The translations under genes were made by a program, and so were the position numbers. Shown one piece after another: positions 44,887 through 53,662 of a stretch of 64,000 bases of DNA. The notes under the pieces are model-generated. The model did not search any database, had not been told where the DNA came from, and saw only the letters and a program-made list of their open reading frames with translations. The DNA lies in the NCBI RefSeq assembly GCF_003590715.1, contig NZ_QQVY01000004.1, forward strand, positions 186,001 to 250,000, read 5' to 3'. Positions within the stretch are counted from its first letter, which is position 1. Each line of letters begins with the position of its first letter. Origin of the DNA: Paracoccus sp. JM45 (GTDB lineage Bacteria; Pseudomonadota; Alphaproteobacteria; Rhodobacterales; Rhodobacteraceae).

Positions 44887-46334
44887 ACCCCCACGGCCTG
44901 TGTCAAACGGACCGGCAGATCCGGCTCGGATTGTTCCAACCAGAATCGACGGAACAGGTTTTTCGCCACACGGGCCCGGTAATCGGCGCTGGCGCGCATA
45001 TCCGACATCGGGCTGAAATCATCGGCCACGGCGCGGGCTGCGGAATCGAATGTCGCCTGCGACATGGGCTGGCCTTGCAAAGCGGCTTCGGCGCGGGTGG
45101 CGCGTTTCGGGGTGGCGGCCATGCCACCGAACACCACGCGGGCATCGGTGATCACGCCATCCTGCACCGTCAGGCAGAACCCTGCTGCGACGGCGGTAAT
45201 GTCGCTGTCACGGCGCTTGCTGACCTTATAGGCGGCAATAACGGCGTCAGGGCGCGTCGGGATGATGACGGTTTCGACAAATTCGCCCTGCTGGCGGTCC
45301 TGCTTGCCATAGTCGATAAAGAAATCCTGCAATGGCATTTCGCGACGGTCATCGCCACGGCGCAGCACAATCCGCGCGCCCAGCGCAATCAACAGCGGCG
45401 GCGTGTCCCCGATGGGCGACCCGTTGGCGATATTCGCGCCAATGGTCCCCATGTTCCGCACCTGCCAACCGCCAATCCGCAGCCAGTAATCATAGGCGGC
45501 GGGGATATGCTGGCGGATCAGGGGCGCGGCCTCGGAATAGGTGACGCCTGCGCCGATATGCAATTCGCCCTCGACCATCTGGATGGATTTCATCAGATGG
45601 CCGATAAACACCGCAGGACTGATATCGCGCATGAATTTTGTGACCCACAGCCCCACATCGGTGGCACCCGCCACCAGCGTCGCTTTGGGTTCGGACATCA
45701 GGACAGCCGCCAGATCATCGGCATCGGCGGGGATAATGGCGCGGTCGCCGTCGCGGTCCAGATCGACACGGCCCTTGGGCATCGCGGCCAGACGCGCGGC
45801 CACGGTATCACGTTCCAGCATCAGCGCATCGGCGGCCTGACCGCCCGCGCGACCGGCGGCCAGCGCGGCGGTGATGATCGGTTCATAGCCCGTGCAGCGG
45901 CAGATGTTGCCCTGAAGCGCGATCTCGATATCGGTGGCAGTCGCATCGGGTTTTGTCATCCACAGCCCGTAAAGCGCCATGACGATGCCCGGTGTGCAGA
46001 ACCCGCACTGGCTGCCGTGGTGTTCGACCATTGCTGCCTGAACAGGATGCAGACCGCCATCCGGCCCCTGCAGGTGTTCTACAGTCACCACATGACAGCC
46101 GTGGCAGGATGCCAGCAAACGGATGCAGGCGTTGATCGGTTCATAGACCAGACCCGTATCGGTTGGACGCCCCAACAGCACGGTGCAGGCACCGCAATCC
46201 CCCTCGGCGCAGCCTTCCTTGGTGCCTGTCAGGCGACGCGCGATCCGCAGATGGTCCAGCAGCGTGTCGGAGGCCCCGACTTGCGACAGGGCAACTTCCT
46301 GATCGTTCAACAGAAAACGCAGCTGGGGTTTCAT
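44883..46334 (-). CDS. xdhA: Xanthine dehydrogenase, FeS/FAD subunit
   Basis: The 483-residue small subunit passes electrons from the molybdenum site to NAD+. The N-terminal 2Fe-2S ferredoxin has C42, C47, C50 and C70 (GCAEGDCGAC). The second cluster has C110, C113, C145 and C147 (SQCGFCTPG, ICRCTGY). The FAD domain follows with VAGATDVGLWVTK and TIGANIANGSPIGD, and a C-terminal CO-dehydrogenase flavoprotein domain. I use the ATG at 46334; an upstream in-frame Met is less likely. It is first in the operon and divergent from a LysR gene 113 bp away. Confidence 0.96.
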   Translation of the reverse strand: MKPQLRFLLNDQEVALSQVGASDTLLDHLRIARRLTGTKEGCAEGDCGACTVLLGRPTDTGLVYEPINACIRLLASCHGCHVVTVEHLQGPDGGLHPVQAAMVEHHGSQCGFCTPGIVMALYGLWMTKPDATATDIEIALQGNICRCTGYEPIITAALAAGRAGGQAADALMLERDTVAARLAAMPKGRVDLDRDGDRAIIPADADDLAAVLMSEPKATLVAGATDVGLWVTKFMRDISPAVFIGHLMKSIQMVEGELHIGAGVTYSEAAPLIRQHIPAAYDYWLRIGGWQVRNMGTIGANIANGSPIGDTPPLLIALGARIVLRRGDDRREMPLQDFFIDYGKQDRQQGEFVETVIIPTRPDAVIAAYKVSKRRDSDITAVAAGFCLTVQDGVITDARVVFGGMAATPKRATRAEAALQGQPMSQATFDSAARAVADDFSPMSDMRASADYRARVAKNLFRRFWLEQSEPDLPVRLTQAVGV

Positions 46335-46412
46335 GGTATTCCTTCCTGGCTGTCCAAGCATCAATCAACTTATGCCGGAAAAAGGGATTGCGAAATCGGC
46401 ACCGACGTAGAA

Positions 46413-46437
46413 GACTTTACATGAAACGTTGAAAGCC
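46413..46437. promoter_or_regulatory. Possible regulator site in the xdhA/lysR gap
   Basis: This 25-bp stretch has CTTT near its left end and TTGAAAG near its right end, in the same register as the perfect palindrome at 55053-55077 between the purine permease and puuE. TGAAA also occurs twice, three bases apart. It lies just upstream of the LysR gene start. Confidence 0.35.
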
Positions 46438-46447
46438 AACCACCATC

Positions 46448-47341
46448 ATGTCCTATCTGGAAAGCCTGCGCGTCTTTGTCCGCGTGGTCGAACTTGGGTC
46501 TATCACTGCCGGAGGCAGGGATTTGCGCCTTTCGCCGGCAGTTGCCTCCAATCGTATCAAGGATCTTGAAAATCGCTTCGGGGTGCGACTGCTGAACCGC
46601 ACCACCCGCAAGCTGACCACCACCGAGATCGGCAAAGCCTTTTACGACCACGCCCGCCGCGTAATCGAAACCCTGGATGAGGCCGAGGCACTGGTCAGTA
46701 GCTTTTCGGGAAAACCGCAGGGCGTGATCCGTCTGACCGCCCCTCTGGGCCTTGGACGACAATTGATCGCCCCGCTGATCCCGCGGTTCTGCGCCGAAAA
46801 TCCGGGCGTTGAATTCCGCCTGCGGCTGTCCGATCGTAGCGTAAACATTGTCGAGGATGCCATTGATCTGGCATTCTTTTTAGGTGAACCTGCCGATTCA
46901 GCCCTCAAATGGCGCAAGATCGCGGATTGCCCGCGGGTACTGGTCGCGGCCCCTGCCTATCTGGAAGAAAACGGCACGCCCGAAACGCCTGACGATCTGT
47001 CCACACATAACTGCCTGCTGCTGCGTTATCCGCGCAGTCCGGAATACTTCTGGACGCTGACAACGCCGGACGGACCGCGCAAGATGATGGTTTCGGGCCG
47101 GTTCGACACGGATGACGGGGATGTGCTGACCGATTGGGCGCTGGAAGGTCACGGCATCGCGAACCGACCGGAATACGAGGTGGCACGGGCAATCAGCGAT
47201 GGACGGCTGGTCAGGGTGCTGCCCGATTATCCACCGCTGATGTCGCAATTCGGCTGCCTTGCCCCGCATCGCCGCCTGCAAGACCCCAAGGTCCGCATGT
47301 TCGCCGAATTCGCAGTAAAGGAACTAAAGCCGCAATTCTGA
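46448..47341 (+). CDS. LysR-family transcriptional regulator
   Basis: The 297-residue protein has an N-terminal winged HTH (LRVFVRVVELGSITAGGRDLRLSPAVASNRIKDLENRFGVRLLNRTTRKLTTT) and a periplasmic-binding-protein-like effector domain from about residue 90. It belongs to the AaeR/CrgA-like group by its SGKPQGVIRLTAPLGLGR transition. It is divergent from xdhA, so it probably controls the xdhABC-guaD operon and itself; the effector may be a purine, but this is inference from position only. Confidence 0.92.
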   Translation: MSYLESLRVFVRVVELGSITAGGRDLRLSPAVASNRIKDLENRFGVRLLNRTTRKLTTTEIGKAFYDHARRVIETLDEAEALVSSFSGKPQGVIRLTAPLGLGRQLIAPLIPRFCAENPGVEFRLRLSDRSVNIVEDAIDLAFFLGEPADSALKWRKIADCPRVLVAAPAYLEENGTPETPDDLSTHNCLLLRYPRSPEYFWTLTTPDGPRKMMVSGRFDTDDGDVLTDWALEGHGIANRPEYEVARAISDGRLVRVLPDYPPLMSQFGCLAPHRRLQDPKVRMFAEFAVKELKPQF

Positions 47342-47375
47342 TCCCCCAAAGCAGATCTGCCTTGGAGGACCGATA

Positions 47376-48782
47376 TCAGGAAAACGCGCGCTTGAAGGCA
47401 GGCACGCGTGACAGGATCAGCCGGTCGGACAGCATGGCGACGACCAGCGTGATCCCCGCCATCGGAAAGGCAACCGCAACGACACATCCCAGAACGACGG
47501 CCCCTTTCCACAGCGGCATATCCCGTGGCATCGGCGGGGCCACCAGACGCAGCTGGCCTGCGGGGCGGCGTTTCCACCACAGCACGAAACCCGAAACGCA
47601 AAGGAAGATCACCGACAGGCAGAACAGGGTGTTGGCAAGCACGCTCCACAATCCCAGCGTGCCCATGTGCAGCGCAATGCCCACGGCCATGGCCTTACCG
47701 GCCAGCGAATAATCGGCAAAACGCACGTCAGCCAGCACCCGTCCGGTGTATTGATCGATATGCACCGTGCGGTCGCTGGTGGGGTTCAGGCTGTCCGTGC
47801 TCATGCTGTCGCGGCCAAGGGTCCAGACGCCGGTGTCACCCTTGGGCAGGTTCAACTGGTAACGGCCCTGAAAGCCTAGGTTGCGCGCAAGGGCGTCGAC
47901 ACTGTCGATATTGACCGCCTGCCCCGCAGGCACGCCCGTTACCCCTGCATTCGACCCCGATGCCGGCATTGGCGTTTGTTCCAGCGCCCAAGGCACCTCT
48001 TTAGGGCCGTTGTTCAGGCTGGCGTGGGTGACATCCGACAATGGCACCGCATCCCATTTGGCCGCAGGAAAGGTGGACCAGGCCTGGGTCATCTTACCGC
48101 CCCAGACCCCGGCCCATGACAGCCCCGAGATCAGGAAGAACAGCAAAAACACCGAAATCCAGATGCCGATGACGCTGTGCAGGGACCGCCACAGCGCCCG
48201 CCCCCGCGCCGTGACATTGGGCACCAATGCCTTTGCCAGACCACCATGACGTGGCCACCACAGATACAGCCCCGTCATCAACAGAACGATGCCAAGCGAG
48301 GCTGCGATTTCGATCATGCGATCACCTGTCACACCCAACAGCAAGGTGCCATGGATGTTGTCGGCGGTGTCATACCAACCGCTGCGGCGCGGGAACTGGG
48401 TGATCACCTGCGCCTTATAGGGGTCGACGACGACGACCTGTGCGCCATCCGCGCCATCTATACGAAAGATCGCCGCCAGATCAGGCGAACGCGGCGCGGT
48501 ATATTGCACCGGTTGGCCACCCGGAACAGCGGCAATGGCAACAGCGGTTTGCAGGTTCAGGCTGGCCGGTTGACCTTGGGCCACAACAGGAATGCGTTCG
48601 CCGTCGCGCCCGTCGATATGGGCAATCCAAAGCATCATCATGCCTGTGACGGCCAGCACCAGAAAGAACGGCACCACCACAATGCCCGCATAGAAATGCC
48701 AGCGCCACGCCGCGCGATACAGCTTGGCACCGCGATTGGCGTTCACCATGGCCGGGTTCAGGTTGATGTCAGTGGTGGCCAT
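47376..48782 (-). CDS. PepSY domain membrane protein
   Basis: A 468-residue inner-membrane protein with four main membrane helices and PepSY segments between them. WRWHFYAGIVVVPFFLVLAVTG is the typical first helix and HSVIGIWISVFLLFFLISGLSW the third block. Such proteins (PiuB/SiaB-like) accompany siderophore and TonB uptake genes and are thought to reduce or release iron, some using haem. Conserved His residues lie in the helices. The start is ATG 48782. It is downstream of a DUF2946-like gene, with which it probably forms an operon. Confidence 0.9.
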   Translation of the reverse strand: MATTDINLNPAMVNANRGAKLYRAAWRWHFYAGIVVVPFFLVLAVTGMMMLWIAHIDGRDGERIPVVAQGQPASLNLQTAVAIAAVPGGQPVQYTAPRSPDLAAIFRIDGADGAQVVVVDPYKAQVITQFPRRSGWYDTADNIHGTLLLGVTGDRMIEIAASLGIVLLMTGLYLWWPRHGGLAKALVPNVTARGRALWRSLHSVIGIWISVFLLFFLISGLSWAGVWGGKMTQAWSTFPAAKWDAVPLSDVTHASLNNGPKEVPWALEQTPMPASGSNAGVTGVPAGQAVNIDSVDALARNLGFQGRYQLNLPKGDTGVWTLGRDSMSTDSLNPTSDRTVHIDQYTGRVLADVRFADYSLAGKAMAVGIALHMGTLGLWSVLANTLFCLSVIFLCVSGFVLWWKRRPAGQLRLVAPPMPRDMPLWKGAVVLGCVVAVAFPMAGITLVVAMLSDRLILSRVPAFKRAFS

Positions 48783-48900
48783 AGTGACCCCCGATTGCAG
48801 TCGGAACCGCAAATGCGGCCTGAAACGATAAAATCATTGGAAAAATTCCTTACGCATGGCGCGGCCACGCAGGTTTCGCTGTCAGACGGAATAGAATCTG

Positions 48901-49257
48901 TCAGACGCGCGGCGGGGCGCGGGCGAAACCATCAACGGGTGTCTGCGAAGACCGCCAGATATCTGCCGCAACCAAAGGCGGCAGTTGCGATGCCAGACGC
49001 ACCCAGATTGGCGCAGAGGGCGGCACCGCGTGATCCAGCGCATGGACCAGCAGGCAGGCGTCCTCGTGTCCGGGGGCGGGATCGGGGTTGCCGGACTCAA
49101 GATCGGCAAGCGAAACCTGTATCAGCCCGTGTCCCGTGCAGATCACCACCATACGGTCATCGATCAGACCCATATCCGCCAGCGCCGCCGAGGATTTCGG
49201 CAGCACCACGCCAAGGATCACCCCCAGCATCAGGAAAAGGCGTAGGTAATGCATCAT
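48901..49257 (-). CDS. Small secreted DUF2946-like protein
   Basis: A 118-residue protein with an N-terminal hydrophobic segment (MMHYLRLFLMLGVILGVVLP) and then MVVICTGHGLIQVSLADL and HEDACLLVHAL. The C-T-G-x-G motif and following Cys recall DUF2946, a family found beside copper, iron and haem uptake genes. The start is uncertain: a GTG and two ATGs follow one another at 49260-49254. It sits 118 bp before the PepSY gene and 47 bp after puuD on the same strand. Confidence 0.55.
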   Translation of the reverse strand: MMHYLRLFLMLGVILGVVLPKSSAALADMGLIDDRMVVICTGHGLIQVSLADLESGNPDPAPGHEDACLLVHALDHAVPPSAPIWVRLASQLPPLVAADIWRSSQTPVDGFARAPPRV

Positions 49258-49304
49258 CACCGCTCTGTTACCGTCAGGTCAGCGCGGTGTTAAGGGATAT
49301 TTTG

Positions 49305-50558
49305 TCACAGGCCTGCGACGCCAAAGGCACCGACCTTGCGGAACCAGCGGATGATCTTGCGACGCTCGTCATCCTCCATTCCGGTGATATTGGCGGGGGG
49401 CATGGCATCGGTCAGCCCCGCCTGCACATAGATCAGACGCGCCGCTCGTGCGACATCGGTTGGCGTTTCCAGAAACAGCCCGCGCGGGGCGTGGTATATC
49501 CCCTCCCACACGGGTTCGCGGGCGTGGCACATCGAACAGCGACCGATGATGGTGCTGGTCACTTCCTCGAACCCTTCGGCATTGGCAAATTGCGCCTCGG
49601 ACGGGGTGAAGGGACGCGCCATCGCGTCCTCATATGTGTCCTGGTTCAGCCCGATGGACGAAATCCACATGATCGCCACGAACAGCATGGCCGTCACCGC
49701 CCATGTCCACCACTGATACCCTTTGCGGGCATGCATGGTGTTGAAGAAATGCCGGATGGTCACGCCCATCAGGAAGATCAGCGCCGCGATCAGCCAATTG
49801 TACTGGCTGGCAAAGGCCAGCGGATAATGGTTCGACAGCATCAGGAAGATGACCGGCAACGTCAGATAGTTGTTATGCGTCGACCGCAGTTTGGCAATTT
49901 TGCCGTATTTGGGGTCCGGCGCACGTCCGGCCTTCAGGTCGGCCACCACGATCCGCTGGTTCGGCATGATGATCAGGAACACATTGGCCGTCATGATGGT
50001 GGCGGTAAAAGCCCCCAGATGCAGCAATGCCGCGCGTCCGGTAAAGATCTGGTCATAGCCCCAGCCCATCACCACCAGCGCCACAAACAACAGCAACATC
50101 AACACCGTCGGGCGCTGGCCCAAGGGCGATTTGCACAAGCCGTCATAGATCAGCCAGCCAATCGCCAACGACCCGCCCGATACAAGGATTGCCTGCCATG
50201 TCGCCAGATCGGCCTTGGCCGGATCGATCAGAAACAGGTTCGCCCCCGCCCAATAGGTGACCATCAACAAAGCGGCCCCCGACAGCCATGTCGAATAGCT
50301 TTCCCATTTGAACCACGTCAGATGTTCGGGCATGCGTTCGGGCGCGACCAGATATTTCTGGACGTGATAGAAGCCGCCACCGTGGACCTGCCATTCCTCG
50401 CCATGTGCGCCTTTGGGCATGCCGGGGGTTTTTTGCAGCCCCAGATCCAGCGCGATGAAGTAAAACGACGACCCGATCCATGCGACCGCGGTGATGACAT
50501 GGGTCCAGCGGACGGCAAAGGCCAGCCATTCCCAGATGATAACGGGATCAGGGATCAT
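49305..50558 (-). CDS. puuD: Membrane urate hydroxylase PuuD with C-terminal cytochrome c
   Basis: PuuD oxidises urate to 5-hydroxyisourate in the inner membrane and passes electrons to a cytochrome c, in place of soluble uricase. The 417-residue protein has about eight helices beginning WLAFAVRWTHVITAVAWIGSSFYFIALD, with conserved His residues, and a C-terminal cytochrome c domain with the haem motif CSMCH at 341-345 and NITGM as the likely axial Met region. The start is one base after the uraH stop, so the two are coupled. The product is passed to UraH. Confidence 0.95.
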   Translation of the reverse strand: MIPDPVIIWEWLAFAVRWTHVITAVAWIGSSFYFIALDLGLQKTPGMPKGAHGEEWQVHGGGFYHVQKYLVAPERMPEHLTWFKWESYSTWLSGAALLMVTYWAGANLFLIDPAKADLATWQAILVSGGSLAIGWLIYDGLCKSPLGQRPTVLMLLLFVALVVMGWGYDQIFTGRAALLHLGAFTATIMTANVFLIIMPNQRIVVADLKAGRAPDPKYGKIAKLRSTHNNYLTLPVIFLMLSNHYPLAFASQYNWLIAALIFLMGVTIRHFFNTMHARKGYQWWTWAVTAMLFVAIMWISSIGLNQDTYEDAMARPFTPSEAQFANAEGFEEVTSTIIGRCSMCHAREPVWEGIYHAPRGLFLETPTDVARAARLIYVQAGLTDAMPPANITGMEDDERRKIIRWFRKVGAFGVAGL

Positions 50559-50559
50559 C

Positions 50560-50913
50560 TCAGCTGCCCCGATATGTTGAATAGCCGAACGGCGAAACCA
50601 GCAGCGGCACGTGGTAATGATCGTCTTGCGACATGCCGAAGCGGATCGGAATCACGTCAAGGAAACGCGGGCTTTCGGGGGCGATGCCGGTGGCATCCAT
50701 CCAGTCGCCTGCGTGGAATTCCAGTTCATAGCTGCCGGTTTCGAAATCGGCAGCTGGCAGGATCTGGCTGTCCGTGCGGCCATCATCATTGGTGACAAGG
50801 CGGGCAATTTCGGTGCGCGCGTTGTCCAACAGGCGGAACAACACCACCGTCATGCCGCGCGCAGGCTGGCCACGGGCGGTGTCCAGAACATGGGTCGTCA
50901 GGTAACCTGTCAT
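50560..50913 (-). CDS. uraH: 5-Hydroxyisourate hydrolase
   Basis: A 117-residue transthyretin-like enzyme that opens 5-hydroxyisourate to OHCU. The N-terminal HVLDTARGQPA, the central GSYELEFHAGDW, the DDHYHVPLLVSPFGYSTYRGS block and the terminal YRGS are the family signatures. AGAGGGAC precedes the ATG at 50913. The frame is open upstream, but the family begins here. It lies directly before puuD, an order that matches the two successive reactions. Confidence 0.95.
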   Translation of the reverse strand: MTGYLTTHVLDTARGQPARGMTVVLFRLLDNARTEIARLVTNDDGRTDSQILPAADFETGSYELEFHAGDWMDATGIAPESPRFLDVIPIRFGMSQDDHYHVPLLVSPFGYSTYRGS

Positions 50914-50959
50914 CTTGTCCCTCTGCTTATTATGCTTGGTTTCTTGATAACCGATCGTT

Positions 50960-50989
50960 CCTTGCGCGCGAGAGCGTTCACGCGCAAGG
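50960..50989. repeat. Hairpin between the permease stop and uraH
   Basis: CCTTGCGCG (50960-50968) and CGCGCAAGG (50981-50989) form a 9-bp stem with a 12-base loop. No T tract follows on the minus strand, so it is either a weak terminator of the permease gene or a leader structure or operator for uraH-puuD. Confidence 0.5.
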
Positions 50990-51019
50990 CAGTCTTTAGA
51001 AATCATGTATAATCGCGGC

Positions 51020-52498
51020 TCAATGATCCGCCAATTTACCAGCGGCGCGCATTTCGTCATCACTGACCGCAGGCGCACCGTTAAAGAACCAGTTCAGGAA
51101 AACCGCAGAGATTGCTGCCAGCAGGATACCCGAATGGATCAGAGGGTGGATCGCATGGGGCATCCATTGTTTGAAATCGGGGGCGACGACCGGGATCATC
51201 GCCATACCGATGCTGATGGCAACAACAAACAGATTGTGGCGGTTGTCGGTGAAATCGACACGCGACAGGATGCGGACGCCAGTGGCCGCGACCATTCCGA
51301 ACATCACCAGACCGGCCCCGCCCAGAACCGTGGTCGGCAGGCTTTCGACCAGCGCCCCCATTTTCGGGATCAGCCCCAGCACGATCATGATGATACCGCC
51401 CGCCACGCAGACAAAGCGTGATCGCACCCCCGTGACGCCCACCAGCCCGACATTCTGGCTGAACGAGGTATAGGGGAAAGTGTTGAAAATACCGCCCAGC
51501 ATCGTGCCCAGACCATCTGCGCGCAGACCCGCGGCCAGTTGTTTCTGGGTGACGGGCTTTGCACACATCTCGGACAGGGCAAGGAACATGCCGGTGGATT
51601 CGATCATCACCACGATCATCACCAGCACCATGGTCAGGACCATCACCGGATCAAAGGTGGGCAGGCCGAAGTGGAACGGTGTGATCAGCGCGAACCACTG
51701 GGCATCTGCCACTTGGTCAAAATGCATCATGCCCAAGACAGCCGCTGTAACGCCGCCCACGGCAATACCGATCAGGACAGCGATGTTCGACAAAAAACCG
51801 GTGGCAAAGCGCGACACCAACAGGATGGTGCCCAGCACCAACGCAGCGATGGCAATATTGCCGCCTGCCGCATAAAGCGGGTTCTGGACCGTCGGGGCAA
51901 GGCGGATGCCTTCGGGGACGCCACCTGCGGCGATGGCATCTTGCAGCCAGGCCGCCTGCGCGGGATCAATCAGCTTGGGGGCGGTCGGACCGACCTGAAG
52001 GCCGAAAATCCAGTTGATGCCGATGGGCATCAGGCTGATACCGATGGCCAGAATGACCGTACCAGTCACCACCGGCGGGAAAAAGCGCAGCATCCGGCTG
52101 ATCGCAGGCGCCAGAAAGATGGCGATCAGACCCGCGCCTATAATCGCCCCGAACAGGGCGCGTGCCCCTTCGGTCCCGGGATTCTGCCCTGCAATCGCAA
52201 CCATCGGACCAACGGCTGCAAAGGTGACGCCCATCATGACTGGCAGCTTGATGCCGAAATACTGGGTGGCCCCAAGGCTCTGGATCAGGGTGGCGATACC
52301 GCACACGAACAGATCGGCGGAAATCAGAAATGCCACCTCGGAGGGAGAGAGTTGCAGCGCCCGCCCCACGATCAGCGGCACGGCAATCGCGCCCGCATAC
52401 ATCACCAGCACATGCTGGAAGCCAAGGGTGATCAGCTTGGGCGTTGGCAGACGTTCGTCCACCGGATGGACAGTGGTTCCACCAGTTGTTTCGGTCAT
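51020..52498 (-). CDS. NCS2 (NAT) family xanthine/urate permease
   Basis: A 492-residue proton symporter with about 14 helices. The NAT signature is QNVGLVGVTGVRSR, and the first helix region LGFQHVLVMYAGAIAVPLIVG is typical of uracil/xanthine/urate permeases. Helix 8 has the essential acidic residue in VMIESTGMFLAL. Within a urate-degradation cluster xanthine or urate is the likely substrate. An ATG at 52498 is preferred; a TTG three codons upstream also has GGGGGAAAG nearby. It is divergent from the IclR gene across a gap rich in inverted repeats. Confidence 0.92.
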   Translation of the reverse strand: MTETTGGTTVHPVDERLPTPKLITLGFQHVLVMYAGAIAVPLIVGRALQLSPSEVAFLISADLFVCGIATLIQSLGATQYFGIKLPVMMGVTFAAVGPMVAIAGQNPGTEGARALFGAIIGAGLIAIFLAPAISRMLRFFPPVVTGTVILAIGISLMPIGINWIFGLQVGPTAPKLIDPAQAAWLQDAIAAGGVPEGIRLAPTVQNPLYAAGGNIAIAALVLGTILLVSRFATGFLSNIAVLIGIAVGGVTAAVLGMMHFDQVADAQWFALITPFHFGLPTFDPVMVLTMVLVMIVVMIESTGMFLALSEMCAKPVTQKQLAAGLRADGLGTMLGGIFNTFPYTSFSQNVGLVGVTGVRSRFVCVAGGIIMIVLGLIPKMGALVESLPTTVLGGAGLVMFGMVAATGVRILSRVDFTDNRHNLFVVAISIGMAMIPVVAPDFKQWMPHAIHPLIHSGILLAAISAVFLNWFFNGAPAVSDDEMRAAGKLADH

Positions 52499-52830
52499 GT
52501 CAGCCAATCGACTTTCCCCCGTTCTATTCTTTATCTGACCAAAGGTTTGCGCCTGTCCGGCCTGACGGAAAACTGTAATTCCGTTTCGGGGTCGGCAAAA
52601 ATCGTCACTGCATAAAAATTATGCAGCTTGTTTTGACACGCAATTTCCTCTGCGCCCTCCTCTGCGCAGGAAACGGTAACATTCGGGGTGTAATCACGCC
52701 ATTTTTCTGGAAAAATCTTTCACACCGTGGCACAAGGCAAAAAGAACAACCAAGTCAGAGGCTTGCTTTTTCCAAAGGCTTTTGGTGATTTTCGCGCTGC
52801 CCGATATACAATCTTAACCAAGGTAGAAGA
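52499..52830. promoter_or_regulatory. Divergent control region with four inverted repeats
   Basis: The gap between the permease and iclR holds four inverted repeats. They are CGGAA/TTCCG (52566-52583), CTGCATAA/TTATGCAG (52608-52626, 3-base loop), TTTCCT-GCGC/GCGC-AGGAAA with a 2-base bulge (52644-52673), and ATTTTTC-TG-GAAAAAT (52701-52716). GGAA/TTCC arms recur in three of them, a pattern common for IclR-family operators. A possible iclR promoter is TTTGGT (52781) and TATACA (52805), spaced 18 bp. Confidence 0.6.
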
Positions 52831-53643
52831 ATGACCGAACCGACCCGCCGCCGTGGCCGTCCGCGCAAGGCCGAACCCGAAACGCCGGGAACTGTGCAGG
52901 CATTGGGCCGTGCGCTGGATCTGTTGGATCAATTGGCGCTGCGGTCAGGGCTGACACTCAGCGAACTGGCGGATAAGGCGGGCCAGCCGCCGTCAACCGT
53001 GCATCGGGTGCTGCATACCTTGGCGCTGCGCGGGATGGTGGAATGCGACCCGACCACGCAGGCATGGAATATCGGCCCCGCGACCTTCCGGCTGGGGTCA
53101 GCCTTTATGCGCCGGTCCGGCATTGTCGAACGCGCCCGCCCCATTTTGCGCAACCTGATGGAGCATTCGGGCGAAACAGCCAATCTGGGCATCTTGCAGG
53201 GCAGTCATGTGCTGTTTGTCAGTCAGGCCGAAACGCAGGAAACCATCCGTGCCTTCTTTCCCCCCGGCACGCGGTCGCCGTTGCATGCATCAGGCATCGG
53301 CAAGGCGCTGCTGGCTTTCGGACGACCCGAGATTTTTACTGCCTTGACGCAGTCCGGCGAACTGGAACGGTTCACCGATAAGACCTTGGCCGACCCCGAA
53401 GACCTGCAAGCCGATATGGCCCGCATCCGCCATCGCGGTTTTTCGTTCGATGACGAAGAAAAGACCCGTGGCATGCGCTGCATCGCAGCCCCCGTCTTCG
53501 ATCTGTCGGGCGAGGCGATTGCAGGGGTGTCGGTCAGCGGCCCCTCGCACAGGATCACGGCGGGGCATGTGAAGACCCTTGGTGCCATGGTCGAAGCCGC
53601 AGCAGCCGCCCTGACCGAGGCGATGGGCGGCGCGACCCGATAG
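52831..53643 (+). CDS. IclR-family transcriptional regulator
   Basis: The 270-residue regulator has a basic N-terminal arm (TRRRGRPRKAEP), a winged HTH (ALDLLDQLALRSGLTLSELADKAGQPPSTVHRVLHTLALRGMVE), and an effector domain with SPLHASGIGKALLAF and GFSFDDEEKTRGMRCIAAPVFD. IclR proteins such as AllR (ligand glyoxylate) control allantoin use, and BhcR responds to glyoxylate, so a ligand from the end of this pathway is plausible. AGGTAGAAG precedes the ATG. It is convergent with the NCS2 permease gene. Confidence 0.93.
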   Translation: MTEPTRRRGRPRKAEPETPGTVQALGRALDLLDQLALRSGLTLSELADKAGQPPSTVHRVLHTLALRGMVECDPTTQAWNIGPATFRLGSAFMRRSGIVERARPILRNLMEHSGETANLGILQGSHVLFVSQAETQETIRAFFPPGTRSPLHASGIGKALLAFGRPEIFTALTQSGELERFTDKTLADPEDLQADMARIRHRGFSFDDEEKTRGMRCIAAPVFDLSGEAIAGVSVSGPSHRITAGHVKTLGAMVEAAAAALTEAMGGATR

Positions 53644-53662
53644 CCGCGCCACCCATTTGGTT

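Noticed and set aside
43396..46424. Two open frames of about 500 codons on the plus strand
   Set aside because: Both lie antisense to xdhA and xdhB, whose cofactor motifs are intact.
48839..48849. GGAAAAATTCC as an IclR/AllR-like operator
   Set aside because: It is short, AT-rich and lies between two genes of the PepSY unit without other support; mentioned only as context in a finding.
48177..50795. Open frame of 872 codons on the plus strand
   Set aside because: It is antisense to puuD, the DUF2946-like gene and the PepSY gene, all with clear protein motifs. Its translation is low-complexity Arg/His/Gln-rich, as expected for the complement of GC-rich coding DNA.
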